Below are positions 1 through 12,800 of a stretch of 64,000 nt of DNA, piece after piece. Position numbers and translations under genes: made by a program. The notes under the pieces were generated by a model. That model did not search any database and was not told the origin of the DNA. It saw only the letters and a list, made by a program, of their open reading frames with translations. Source of the DNA: Cornus controversa (lineage: Eukaryota > Streptophyta > Magnoliopsida > Cornales > Cornaceae); contig CM048853.1 in the NCBI GenBank assembly GCA_026545225.1, positions 48,657,755 to 48,721,754 of the forward strand. The letters are read 5' to 3'. Numbering within the stretch: the stretch's first letter is position 1; the number at the start of each line of letters is the position of its first letter.

Positions 1-196
1 TAACATAGGTAACTATTTATTGAGCCCAAAATCCAATTCCTTGGTGGACAAGGATTACAATTCCTTAGAGCCCAAGACTTGCCTAACAAATACTTTCCTT
101 CCTTGAAACCAAAACTTGTCTATTAAGAAATTACCTAATAAGATACAACTCTATAATAGAAACCTAATCACAATAGAAATTTGAGTCAACCTAACA
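1..196 (-). mobile_element. TRIM-type LTR fragment in THO1 intron
   Basis: On the minus strand this stretch begins TGTTAGG and shares the order of landmarks with the two LTRs at 16320-17501: TTAGAGTTGTAT-like, GGTAATTTCTTA-like, GGCAAGTCTTGG, AATTGTAATCCTTGTCCA, and an ATAAATAG TATA-like box. It is therefore one partial LTR of the same miniature LTR family, cut by the window edge. It is a non-coding fossil. Confidence 0.65.
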
Positions 197-676
197 CCAG
201 CAAAAAATACAATAATGCCAGGCCAGACACTGAAACTGTTTTAAAATAAGATAGAAGTTCAGAATTAAGATTAACTCAATACAACATAGAAGAAAATTCT
301 ACAAGCCATTTTTTTGTCACGGTGCACATTATATTTTCAATTAGGCAATCAGCAAGCAATTTCCCATAAGCTCGTACAACATATCAGAATTTGGTTTTTT
401 TCAGCTTTTTGAATTATGTATGATTTTCAGCTTTATGAATTATGTATGAAATAAACTCTGCCTTAAATTTGACTAATGTTTGGCCAAAAATCAAGGGTTA
501 TCCATGGTTCTCTCAAGTTCCCCTCCAACCATGAAAAACTACTCCCTCAAAAAAATCCCCAATTATTTCCCTTTTATAGAGGTGCAATATTTTCCAAAAG
601 AGTAAGATTTAAAAAAATTGCAACAAAAGAGAAAATGTTTAACCGAAATTTACAACCAATGAAATCATGCACACAC
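197..676. other. THO1 intron sequence, nothing recognised
   Basis: This is AT-rich intron sequence between the last visible THO1 exon and the LTR fragment. No exon, RNA gene or repeat structure is visible. Confidence 0.5.
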
Positions 677-2949
677 CAAGAAGGCGAGGAATTTGACCCT
701 GGGTGATTTCCCCATCAGCAATTGACTGCCCATACTGCATAATTTTCTCTCCGGACTGAACTGTAGCTGACTGTACAAGACACAAGCATGCATCAATTAC
801 GAGATGCAGTAAAGAAAAGAACAATAAAATTGATTTTCGAAACACATGCAATAAGGTTAGATGGATTCTTAGATCAGCCAATGAGAAGGCTTATTTCTTA
901 GCTAAGAAGGGAACTGCCATGATGATGTCATTTAGGGTTCGCTTTTAATCGTTGTAAGCATTTTTTAGCACTGTGTTATCTGCACCCCATGCAAGTATTC
1001 TTGCATTTTACTTGATTTTTTTATTGAAGAAAAATTTTACAGTTCTCAAAAGTGGAGTGTAGGATCACTTAATAGGACAATTATGGAGAGGGAGAGTGCT
1101 TTTGAAGGACAATTGTGTTATTTTCTTTTTTTAAAAAAAAGGAACGTGAGAGTGCTTTGTGGAGTGCAAATGACATTTCCCTTTCTTTATTCTTTATGGT
1201 ATTTAAAGGAATAAAATTTCAGGCTTAGATTTGCTAGGGTTATTATGTAGAATTTCTAGTTGTAGAGTAATGTGGTTTTCTTTTTCCCTTGCCTTGAAAG
1301 ATTCCTTATCCTTCTTAGATCTTGCATCCCCTTCCCTTTTTTTAGCTTATAACATTTATTGTTTCTTATCAAAAAGGGAGGGAAGATCAACATTTGCTTA
1401 AATCATGCATTTTCCAAAGAAAATATCCTAAATGTGATACTGTTAACTGTTATGTTCTCAAAGGACTTGGCTTCTCTTTCATAATGGCATCTTCCCTTTT
1501 GTTCCAGTATAACCACTAGATCTTACAGAATCAGCATTCACGCCCATCAAATGTTGGGTCCAGTATGACATACCGACATCACAATAGACCATTTAATGTC
1601 TACCACCAAAGAGAATCCCACCCTTTATGAAGGCAATTTATATATATATATATAAAATACTTCCCTTCACCCATGGGAAAAATAAAACACAAATTATAGC
1701 ACTTTGATCCATGAGTATACAAAATAACTAGTAATAAATGTCAAAGGTGGTAACGTACCACGAGTTCCTGAAGTAGCGTCCGTAGTATATTTTCCAATAA
1801 TTGATTCTCATCTTGTACTAATTTTGTTTGCTTCTGTCAAGAGAAATTCAAATGACCTAGTAAGATCAAACTCAATAAAAAGACTTCGTACATAGGATTG
1901 AATAGTATGAAAGCTATTAATAAAATCCATATGTTGTTATTTTAGACATGATGCTTGTAGACAATCTTTTTGTTCAATTATTCTTTGGGCAGAAACTAGG
2001 TAGAATGAACCCACTTTGTTTGCACAAAACTAAATAAGTGTTGCCACCAGATCAAGACAGTTATAACATCATCATAAGCAATGAGGGGTGTTTTGTATAT
2101 GAAAACATGTCAGAACGTTAAAGTAGTTTGCACTTTCAAGAGTCTAAATCTGAAGCAGGTGAAAAGCATGTATTTTGATAGCTAACAAGGACTATCATCA
2201 CCAAATCATTCAACAAATAAATCGAAGGCATAGAAGCAAAAGCATACGATGTACCAATTTTACAATCTCAGTCACAATGATTAGTTTTGATAAATGTCAG
2301 TATTTTTGTGTTCATCTCACTGAAACCATAATTTGAGTGCCAATGTCGAGTTAGACTTTTGTCATTGAACCAGATATAGATATCAGTCACTTTGGAAGGA
2401 GCATTAATTCGTGGGATTTAAAACCAAGAATCACATAAACATTAGGCCTTGATTGGACAAAGAGGATGAATCTTTCTCAGCTGATTCAGATTACACCGAG
2501 CCGTGTACATAAAACAAGTTAAGTTATACTTGTGAGTTGTATGACAATTACCTGAGGTTTTATTGCTTCTTGCACCATCTGAAGAGCAAACCCTTCAGGT
2601 GGCCCAGTTTGCAATATGGCCTTCCTGAATAAATCCTGAGAACAGAAAACAAAGAATGGCGCAATTACAACTTTCATATAGAAAACTGAAAATTGAAATT
2701 TAAAGAATAAACCACAAGTTCACATGAAATGAAATTTATATAGTAATCGAGCTCAGCTTTAACTATATTACCACTGCCACTCGGTTCCGATTAAACATAC
2801 CACAACCAAGAATCTCATTTTGGGAGGAAAAAAGTATTCGGTAAAAGATTCAAAAAAATTCGTTTTCCTTTTCTTGTTCTTGTATTTTCTCAGAGACCAA
2901 ACAGAGTATGAAGTAAAATTGTAAAAATACAAAGAGAAGGGTTTACCAT
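677..2949 (-). CDS. THO1: THO complex subunit 1 (HPR1), N-terminal part, runs off left edge
   Basis: THO1/HPR1 is a core subunit of the nuclear THO/TREX complex, which couples transcription to mRNA packaging and export and, in plants, supports siRNA production. Coding exons on the minus strand are 2947-2949 (the ATG alone, then GTAAAC), 2552-2635, 1759-1833 and 677-770. All junctions are GT-AG and the phases agree (0, 0, 0, then 1). They give about 85 residues: the start MDLFRKAILQTGPPEGFALQ, the block KQTKLVQDENQLLENILRTL, and IMQYGQSI...QGQIPRLL. From memory these match the N-terminus of plant THO1 (about 600 aa) block for block. The next exon, expected to start near VLYLCEKEH, is not in 1-676, so the remaining six-sevenths lies outside. 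An initiator codon ending its own exon is unusual but fits the family start. The reading frames seen are intact. Confidence 0.9.
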
Positions 2950-3335
2950 ATCAAGTATTCAGCTGGGGAGAGCTTCACAACCAATGCTCTGCAGACACAG
3001 CGTGATAATTTATATCATACAATAGTACAAAACTGTAGTTGTTTAAAAACAAATTCAGAGAAGTAAACAATGGTCAAAACATAGAGAGAGAAAGTTCGAA
3101 AAAAGAAAATTCTAGTATGAAAAGAGAGAGCTCATTCTGGTTTGAATCGAAGTTCACAGAATGCTTGAGATATGTTTAGAGAGAGAGAGACAGACAGAGA
3201 GAGAGAGAGAGGGAGAGAGAACAGGTACCCTTTAGCGATTTTGCCCCAGCTCAAGCAAATGATTGATGAACGAGTTGCAGAACGAGAGGGAGAGAGAGAG
3301 AGAGAGGGGAAGCAGGGCCCGGTAAAGGAGATGGT
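2947..3335 (-). promoter_or_regulatory. THO1 5' leader with spliced UTR exons and (CT)n tract
   Basis: The ATG exon begins at 2988 after a CAG acceptor, so the leader is spliced. A plausible non-coding first exon lies at about 3229-3330 on the minus strand, with a GTACCT donor near 3228. Just inside the gene from that donor is a long CT/GA microsatellite (3178-3215), with another at 3292-3307. Pyrimidine tracts of this kind are common in plant core promoters and leaders. The short open frames on both strands here come from the simple repeat. The transcription start is a guess. Confidence 0.5.
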
Positions 3336-3419
3336 TTTAAATCCGAATGTGATTGGGCCAAGGGTTACAGGCCGCGATGACTTAGTTACAGCGTAAATAT
3401 AATGTAACAATCCATATTT

Positions 3420-4480
3420 CAGACTGAAATATTAGAAAGGGAAAGAAAAAAATGACTTGGTTTCCAATTTCCATATCAAAGTCATTACAACTTCGCCGAT
3501 ATGTCCAATGAACAAACGTTGAGCAATTTTGACGTGGGGGTCATTTTGTTCTTTATTTGATTAGGCAAAAATGAAAATAGTTTTAAAATCATAAAATAAC
3601 ACAAAAATGAGACAACTTTTTATAGTGAATTTCTTGAAAATTATTTATTAGATAATTGAAAGAATGCTTGATCTGAAACATGAGTTAAAAATGTTTGATT
3701 TCAAAAAAACTATCTTTTACAGTTAAATGAAAATTGTGTAAATTTTCCAGCTATTTATATTGAAAACTATTTTTCAAAATTGAACCAAAAAAAGTATTCT
3801 TGCGAAAATAACTCAAGGAAAAACAATGTTGAAGCATTGACACATTGGCAGACTTAATTCAAAAAATTAAAATTGTTCACAAAAATTCATTTACTTGACA
3901 TGATGACATGACATGTTTATAACCGTTGGATGATGCCCGGAGTCTAGAGAGAAATTAATAGGAAAGATCTAAATGCGGTGGAATACACCCCACCAATAGT
4001 GGGCGGCTCCAATGGAGAGTATTTTAGTTCGTTTTGTAATAGCTTAAATCTCGAGGTTGAGCCTACTCTTCAAACTAGAATTCAGGTACATTGAAAAAAT
4101 GGCAATACTTCCTGGCAACTCTTTTTCAAGCATCCATCCACCTAATATGCCCTGCAAGCATCAATCCCTTCTCCAATATCACGAAATTGTAGAAAAAATG
4201 TAACACGTTTTAGGATAGACAAGGCATACATTGGATAATGCACTCCATTAAAGAAACAAATTCGTTCCTTGATATGTTGAAAATACTACCAAAAGTTGAA
4301 ACATCTTTAGTGCCTCGCGAAGTAATAATTAGTTAACTCCAACAAGCAAGAAATAGACCAATAGAGTCAACACACAATTATCAATGATGCTAGAAATATA
4401 GAAGGAAAACTCAATTTTTACATGCCAGACAACCCAATTTTATATTGAAAAACTAACGGAAAAAGTGAAACTAAAATAAA
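3420..4480. other. Intergenic AT-rich DNA between THO1 and TRAPPC1
   Basis: This spacer lies between the THO1 5' end and the MITE downstream of TRAPPC1. It has short A/T runs and no open frame with recognisable content. Confidence 0.5.
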
Positions 4481-5041
4481 GGCCCGTTTGGTAATCGTTT
4501 ATGTTTAGTGTTTATAAAAACAAATTTTTAGAATAAACATGTTTGATAATTTTTGTTTTGTTTATAAATTGTCTAAATGTTTTTAAAACAACACTGTTCA
4601 TAAGCCTTCAAATCCTAAACACCAAAATGATGTTTATTTAAAAAAAAAACTTTTTTTTTCTTTTTTATCTAAAATGGTGATTATATTATTTTAATTAAAA
4701 ATTGAAACTAAAAGTGAGAAAATGAAAAGAAAAAAAATTATAAAAGACTATTATTTGATACAACGATCAAAGTATTAGAATTATCAAGTGTGGAGAATTA
4801 AAGAGCATCAATTGCCATAAGAAAAAAATATTGGATACAATATGAATAATTACTAATATACTTAATAATAAGAAATAGTTACTTAGGGGCACCCATGCTA
4901 AAAAAAAAAATTAAAATAAGTCAAACGTTTTTTCGTTATCAAACAACACTCATGTTTATGGATAAACAAAATCGTAACATAAACACTGTTTATATAAACA
5001 CTTAAACAATAAACACTAAACATAAACGGTTACCAAACGAA
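4481..5041. mobile_element. MITE with CGTTTGGTAA terminal inverted repeats
   Basis: The left end reads GGCCCGTTTGGTAATCG followed by TTTATGTTTAGTGTTTAT. The right end is its inverse, ending ATAAACGGTTACCAAACG. The inverted arms match over about 35 bp and the interior is AT-rich and non-coding, about 560 bp in all. Termini of the GGCCCGTTTGG kind are typical of small plant DNA transposons, often assigned to hAT. I could not read a convincing target duplication, so the superfamily is tentative. Confidence 0.7.
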
Positions 5042-5299
5042 ATTTTAACCATCCCAAGTTAAAGACTGGTAATAAACCATCTCATAAAAGTAGACCCAGC
5101 AAATCAGCGGAGTGAGAAACCTTCCATTCAACAGATTCAGTTTGGACTTCATTTGTTTGCATAGGAATCAGTCACTGAGAAAAACACACCAGGAGTGTAG
5201 ATTAAAAATAGCTATAGCAACAGTGTCCGACCGAGAGCTCTTCCTCATCTAGATACTAAATGCCACAGCTTCATATCAAGCAGCAAGGTGGTAATGTCT

Positions 5300-5736
5300 C
5301 AACCTTGTATATTTATATAAAAAGGCTCCAAAAAAAATGAAAGGCATGACATGAAAAAGAGAAGAAAACCAAGTAAAATTGGTGTGTTCACACACAATTA
5401 ACTTTTCAAGTCAAAATGATTTGAGTACAAACAAATTATCCAAGGAATCCAAGCATAATGTTGTCTTATAAAATGATAGATTATCTCCCATGTTTGCATC
5501 CTTGAATTAAGAATCAGCTTCAGATATGCTTTAAACAGGTGGCCCTCACGATCTGCATGTAACGACAAACGGGCCGGCTGAAGGGCAACGCCAAATTTTG
5601 TAATCTGCATGACATTTAAGATTATTTTCAATGTTCTAAGTGAATAATTAACAGATTTATAAAGTAACTCCCCGCACATAGCACAGTGACAATGGATAAA
5701 CAAACAATGGTGGTTGAGCAATAATACCTTGAGATA
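5300..5736 (-). other. Likely TRAPPC1 3' UTR
   Basis: Sequence downstream of the TRAPPC1 stop has no coding signal for another gene. The minus-strand open frame at 5398-5721 has composition like its surroundings. The poly(A) site cannot be fixed from sequence alone. Confidence 0.4.
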
Positions 5737-6784
5737 CTATCCAAGGCCTCTTACATACTGGTCAAGAGTTGTATTAAATACCTCAGACCTGCACAAGTGA
5801 TTAGAGGTTACCTGATAAAAGAGTTGATACTTCCACTGACTAGAAAGCTTAAACTTATTCTCAAATTAAAAAGGCCAAAATGCAGTAAACCTCCTTGTAC
5901 TTTCAAAGAGGTGCAAAATACCCCCTTATGCTATTTTTGAGTTCAAATAACCCCCTTTCAAATAGTTGCAAAATACCTCCCTTTGGACAAAAGAGAGTTT
6001 TTTTATATTAAATTTTTTTTACCTTAATAAAAAAAGAGGAGCTTTTTCCATAAAAAAATTTCGGAAAAAAAAATTAAAAATAAAAAATAAAGAGAGGGAA
6101 TTGTTTCCGAAAACTTTTTTTTTTTTCAAAAAAAATTTTCTGAATTTTTTTGTTTTTAGAAATTCCCTCTCTTTCTAATGGAAAAAATTTCCGAAAACAA
6201 TTCCGGAAAACAAAAAAAAAAATCAGAAATTTTTTAGTTTTCGGAAACAATTCCCTCTCTTTATTTTTAGTTATTTTTCCTGAAAACTTATTGTTTCCGA
6301 TTTTTTTTTGTTTTTCGGAAATTTTTTCCATTAGAAAGAGGGAATTTCTAAAAACAAAAAAATTCTGAAAATAATTTTTGAAAAAAAAAATAGTTTCTGG
6401 AAACAATTCCCTCTCTATTTTTTATTTTTAGTTTTTTTTTCCAAAAATTATTTCCGAAACTTTTTTCCGGAAAAAGCTCCTCTTTCTTTATTAAGGTAAA
6501 AAAAAAATTAATATAAAAAACTCTCTTTTCTCTATTTTTTATAAACATATAAAAGGTAAAATAGTCATAAAAAAGTATATTTTGTCCAAAGGGGGGTATT
6601 TTGCAACTGTTTGAAAGCTAAGAGGGGTTTTATTTGCACCCAAAAATAGCACAAGGGGGTATTTTGCACCTCTTTGAAAGCACAGGGGGGTTACTGCACT
6701 TTGGCCAATCAAAAACTACTTTTTAAAAATCAAAACATCAACAATTTTAGGGAACCTCAGTCGAATAAAATGTCTCTGTGGCAA

Positions 6785-6825
<41 letters not shown>

Positions 6826-9800
6826 TCAGTATGTATGTGGGTGTAAATGTTAAGGTGTCCAACAAACATAAAAGGTGCACTAAAAGAATGTGTTGCAATA
6901 TATCTATGGAGATTGATGCATGTGAAGCTCTATCCTAGTCAAATTGATTTGATTTTTGACAGAAAAACCTCCTAGCCAAATCTAAATCCCAATTCTTCCA
7001 ACTGATACATGTCCATAAATTACAAAAGGAACCCCATATAAATTTTGTTGTCATACAATTCACATACATGTATAATAATAAACTATAGATTCATTTCTTT
7101 CTTTCTTTTTCATTTAAAAAAAAAATCCCTTCGGCTATTGAGAAATAATCCCTCATATTTTGTGACTTGGAATTTCATCCGTAGACTTTAGCTAAGATTA
7201 AGTCCCAATAAGGACACCTTACAGAGAATTCCAGAATATCCACTTTTTTCCCACACAACGGGGGCAGGTTTGGGCGGGGGCACCCTTCCCCGTCCCTGCC
7301 CCCATTATAGTTTCCTCACCCCATCCCTGCCCAAAACAGTTTAGCAAATTCCCCCTCCCACCCCGCCCCCGTTTAATTTCCCCTGCCCCATCACCACCTG
7401 CACCCCGCCCTGTTTAAATTTCAACTCAAAACCAGAAAAATCCCAAAACAATTTTTCTGAGTACTGTACTCAATTTCTGGATAATAGATTCAAAGTTTTA
7501 AACCAAAAAGAAAAGCATGATTCAAGTATTCTAACTACTGTAGAACTCCTAAAGAAGAGTAATATTTAAATGTACTGAAAAGAAAATCCTCATCAAATAA
7601 AAATTGTCAAGAAAGATCAAGAGACAAGGTGCCAACCATGAACCTTGAATGCTCTTGGCGATATTTGTTAAGAAAGATCAAGAGACAAGGTGCCAACCAT
7701 GAACCTTTAATGCTCTTGGCAACGAACAGCTTCGTAAAGGTGAGATTCAGGCTAGAGCTTCACACGAGAGACCAGCAGAATATCACTGGAATCATGATCA
7801 CTGTCACCATATCCAACAGCATGGCGGAACCCTAGGCTTCGCTTCCGCATGTGACTGGTCGAAAGACTTAGAGAGAGGAGAAAAGAGAGAATCATAGCCA
7901 GAGAGGGTTTCGAAGTAGGGAGAGAGAGAGAGTTTCAATGTAGTGTGTGAGAGAGAAGGGCAGACGTGAGAGAAGTAGAGAGTGAGCGGCTGAATTAACA
8001 AAGGTAAAGTAAAAGGTAGGGTTTTGGGTGTTTATATATGAAGGGATATTTTTTATTTCTTAAATAATATATAGAGGTATTTTAGTATTTTTGCAACATA
8101 AACAGGGCGGGGCTACCTTTCCACATCCCCGCCTTGCACCTGCGCGGGTTTTGTTCTCCTCAACCCGTCCCTGTTTAAACCACCCCGAAACCGCACCGAT
8201 GGGGGCGGGGAGGGGTGGGGTAAATTGCCACCCCTATTAAAGACAACTGTACCCAAGGCATTTTATCCTGTTGCATAACTTGTAAATAGTATACAAGGGA
8301 GGAGAACCATATGGTGACCTTATTTATTCGTGGCATATGTTCAACAGTGAAAGTCGATTACATTCTATACGAGATAGATGGAAAATACCAAAATAGTGTG
8401 TATATATTGAGAAACGTGCTCATGTTTGTCACATCATTGTTTTGGAAATTGAACTGTTAGACTAGGCTCACTAGCAATACATTCCACTATAGAATAATTG
8501 CTTTAGTTGAAAAGCCATTACCCATTGTTAATCCACCCAATGCAGGGTGGTGTTAGAAGGGATATGCTGGGCACGGAACTAATCTCCTGTATTATTTGAA
8601 TAAAATGATTGTCCTAAAACTCAAACTGCATTCTCATGCTTGACAGCTCATTTTTCACCAATGCACCAGGCAATGGCCCATAAAAATAGTTTCTTAGTTT
8701 AAGGTTTATTCATAAGAATTTCAAAGGCTCACTTTTCTTGAGGTCTCTAGCCACATTTTAGGCTCCACTCTCTAAGACTTGTGAAACCCGATCATTAGAA
8801 TGTTAACCCTTAGTTCTAAGCTTACTTTTACCCTGAAATTCATTTGATTCTGAACCAAATTTCTATATTACTACTCACATTTTCAAATCTGGTTTTTTAG
8901 ACAAGTCTCAAACTTAAAAGATATATGGTTAACATTGAATATTATAATTTTCCCCCTTTCACACACCAAAATGTGTGAACCATCACAATTGATCATTAGT
9001 CAGTTCCATCTACAGTAAAATTCCCCCTTATCAGGTTGCACGAAAAAAACAATCCATGTTACCACTGCCCACTTTGCCCCGGGTCATGAGTTTCCATTTT
9101 CTTTTCTTCTCCTATGGCAAACAGACATAAATCCATACCAGGAGCAGATAAAGGACCAAGACGGGAAGGGAGAAAAGACTCATCAAGGGTGGCTGGCCAG
9201 CCATTTAAACACAGTCAAGAAGTCAGCATGAAAGTTATCCTATCTTTCATAAGAGTATCTATTGTGCTGTTATTTGATCCATTCAAAAACTACTTACTCC
9301 CTTCGAATTCTCTGAGGTGTCAAGTCGCAGCACAGCAGACTATATGCTAATAATTTGGTTCAGTCCATTTCAAATTCTTCCCTAAATAACCTTCAATTAT
9401 GTATTCTTTTCAATTTTTCCAATCAAATACTTTCAACAGTTTAACAACCACGAACACTAGAATAGAAGCAAAAGCAGCATTTCCGATTAAATAACAAGTT
9501 CTAGGTCTAATGTTAAGCTCTTAAATGATTTTGTGCATGCCTGGAAGCTTTTTTTTCTTTTCTTTTTTTCCTTTTTCTAAAAGCTCTAGGTAATGGTTTT
9601 TCAAATCAAAGCTCTTGCATATTCTCCAATCACAAGTTACTACCTTTTTTTCAGAGAAAGCAATAGTTTCTACTGTTTGTTGAGTCAAATTGTCCTACTT
9701 GTCAGTTGTTTTTAACCTTGGGTTCTCTCAACATTCTAAAATAAAAAGGAAGCTTGAAATATCCTTCTTCTCCTCCATTGTTGTTGGCACTTCATTCATA

Positions 9801-12800
9801 ATGGTCATTTTATAGTGAGAAAGCTCATTCCTACTTTTAGACAAGAAAGCTCTATTTTATATCCCCAAGACAAATCAACAGGAAATGCTACAACCCATTA
9901 TTGTTCTTTTCACAATAAGCCACTCCAGTACAGACTAAGAGTCACAATCCTTTCTACTAAAGATGAAAAAACAAGCAAAATTACTAAATGGTTATCAATA
10001 CTACAAACAAGTAATAAATACAGATAATTATCATGATGAATCACATTTGCTAGGCAAGAATAAGCTATTAAATGGCTCTGTGCCAAAAGATTTCGCAGGT
10101 TAATTTTTTTCTCTTCCTTTCTCTTCTCTTTTCTTTTCTTTTTTTTCCCTTTTTTGGCATTTCACTCAAGTTCACGTCTGGTCAATAATTTGTCATAGAT
10201 AAAAGAACACTAAAACACGCCAGAGGGAAAGAATTCCATGTAGACATGCAATGTAGAAGAGCAATCCCAACCAAGGATAACAACCTAGCTAGTTCTCATC
10301 TTTTGTTACACTCCTAAGGGGCTCAGGAGTGATTCAAAAGATCTTTTTCTTATCCTCCATCTTCTACTTTAATTTTCTGTTGCACTTCTATACCTGCAAT
10401 CCCACTTATATAAGCATATATTTCTCTCCATCAATAATTCAACCTTAGCAACCCAAAACTCAGAGACGGAGCCAAGTTACCATCCACAGGTACTATTCAC
10501 AGCGAAGGAAAAGGCCCTGAACAACCATCAAATTTCTTTCTTTCCCAATCCCAAAACCCTAACCAACTAGTCCCTAACTAATCTAAAAACCATTCTGAAA
10601 GGAATATTAACCTCATCTTGCAGTGTCAAACTTTTACAGTCCTACATTGCAAGTATTGGCTCTTCCAGCTAACCTTGTCTCTAATATCTCTTCTACCGAT
10701 TACAATATCTCCTCAGCTCTGTAAGACAATCCCAATTCCCAATGGAAAGACAATACAAAAAGTAGGAAGAGCACCCATCTCAAAACTCAGGTTAGCGCCA
10801 ACCTGGCCATATTATCCACTTTTTGAATAGAAATCAACGCACATTTAGCATCACCTCAAAAAACAACAGAACACAATAAAGGTGCCTCACTTTCACTCCC
10901 CTTTCCCCCACAACACCTCATGCAACAGGATGATATAATCTGTCTTAAAGATGATGAACAGGAGTTGTTGCCCTCCCGACATGGGGAGCTGGCAGCCAGT
11001 CCCAACCCTAGAGTCTCGTGGTTGAAATACAAGCCTTTATCCATTTCCTCTACTCAGAGCCAAAACATGTCAGCTACATCACCCAACTTCTAAAACCCAG
11101 CACATAACCATAAGCTTTCTTAACATTCATTCTGCACAAAATTTTGCCTTTTTATTTCAAATTTTTGAGTCAAAACACACTCTAACTACCGAACTGCAAC
11201 CAGGCTCTGATAGCCTTTACAAATAAATAAAGGCTTCCTCTCAAGACTTTATCACTTGTTACTTGTTAGGAAGGGGATGAGAAGAGAAGAGAAGATAGGA
11301 GAGAAGCACTTTCATATTAAATCCACCATATTCTGCCTGGAAAAGGTGAAAGAAAAGAGGAGAAAAGGAAAAAGCCTTTTTTTTTCCTTTTTGATCAAAT
11401 AACCTTATCTCCTTCCTTTAACATATACTAGTATAATTACAAAAGCAAGCAGCATCCTTCCCTCCCTTGCCTTCCCACTCAACCAATAAAAATTAGGAAA
11501 GCAGAACTTCCTTTCACCATGGATGCCTTTTAAACCACCTACACTCTCTCCATTCCAGTTTCCACCCCTCGTGCCCAACAAATGATTAGCCATCAACTTA
11601 TAATCAATACCTGTCAAACTGATCGACATAAAATCCTTGACGTCCACCACGCCTCCTTTTAGGAAACAATGCAATAAAGGAGGCATTTAAGCTTCTCTCA
11701 AACCCCGTTAACATCAGGGAAGATGTGCAAAACTACCATAACATCCTCCCTTACAGAACTTTGAAAATGTTAAGATAACAACATAGTGAACCTGTTCGAC
11801 TTGATGCTTTATCCCCATTCACGCTCTTCCAAGACGCCACCACTTCCTCTCCGGTAAACAGATGTACTAGCAACTCACTATCTTCTGCCTCAATCTAACC
11901 AAATTCCAACCTTTCTAAGCTAGGTCTCCAATCCTTGTCCCATGTAAAACTTCTCACGAAATTCTACAATTTTATTCTTGATCCTCTCCTCCCCATCTAT
12001 TAGTACTACCCAATATGATTGAACATACCATAGACATTTGCCAATCAATATATTGTCCACATCATTCAACCACATCGCCTAAGACTTTTTTCTCCAGCTA
12101 GATTACATCTGCCCTTGCTACTTAACCAAGCTCCCTCTTGCTCTCCTTCCTGCCTACCTCTCTCCATCTGTTAACTCTGATCATTGAAGCCATATGAATA
12201 AATAAATGTTCTATTTTAAATTTTGATTAATGTATCATTTTATATTCTTTTACAATATTTAAACTCTCCATAAAAAGTAAAGAAAAAACTGAATTGTCCT
12301 AAATGGTGGAATGCAGACCTGTACAGAAAGACACTAGAAAACAATTAACTTCTACATAGAACATCTTCAAGGTGGCATTCAATGACAAAAATCCTATATA
12401 GCAGATACGTCATGTTAAGTCTTAAATGATAACAACCCATCACTCACCTGATTGGAGTCCCTGGATTGTAGAGTGGATTTTTGACAACATATTCAACATA
12501 CAAGCTGTAAATATACTTCAGGGATTCCCTTGAATCACCAGTCCTAGGATGAGTGACAAGTATAATCTGCACAGAGAAAAATATACAAAGTGGTGCAGTC
12601 AGAATTGCGCATATAAAAGGTATAGTTTCTACCATTTACATGGGGACTTTCAGTCACATGATCTCATAAATTGAGAAAATTTATAATTTAATTATACCAA
12701 AAAAATATTCACATATATTAATTAATAATATAAATTTTAAGAACACAAATATAAAACAAGTTTCACAATACCTCGTGATCCTCTAATGTGTTATCTCTTT

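Noticed and set aside
3132-3410. Overlapping open frames on both strands with Ser/Leu or Arg/Glu repeats
   Set aside because: Both are translations of the (GA)n/(CT)n microsatellite in the THO1 leader.
5966-6548. Four Lys/Phe-rich open frames on both strands
   Set aside because: They are mirror readings of the two arms of the foldback MITE.
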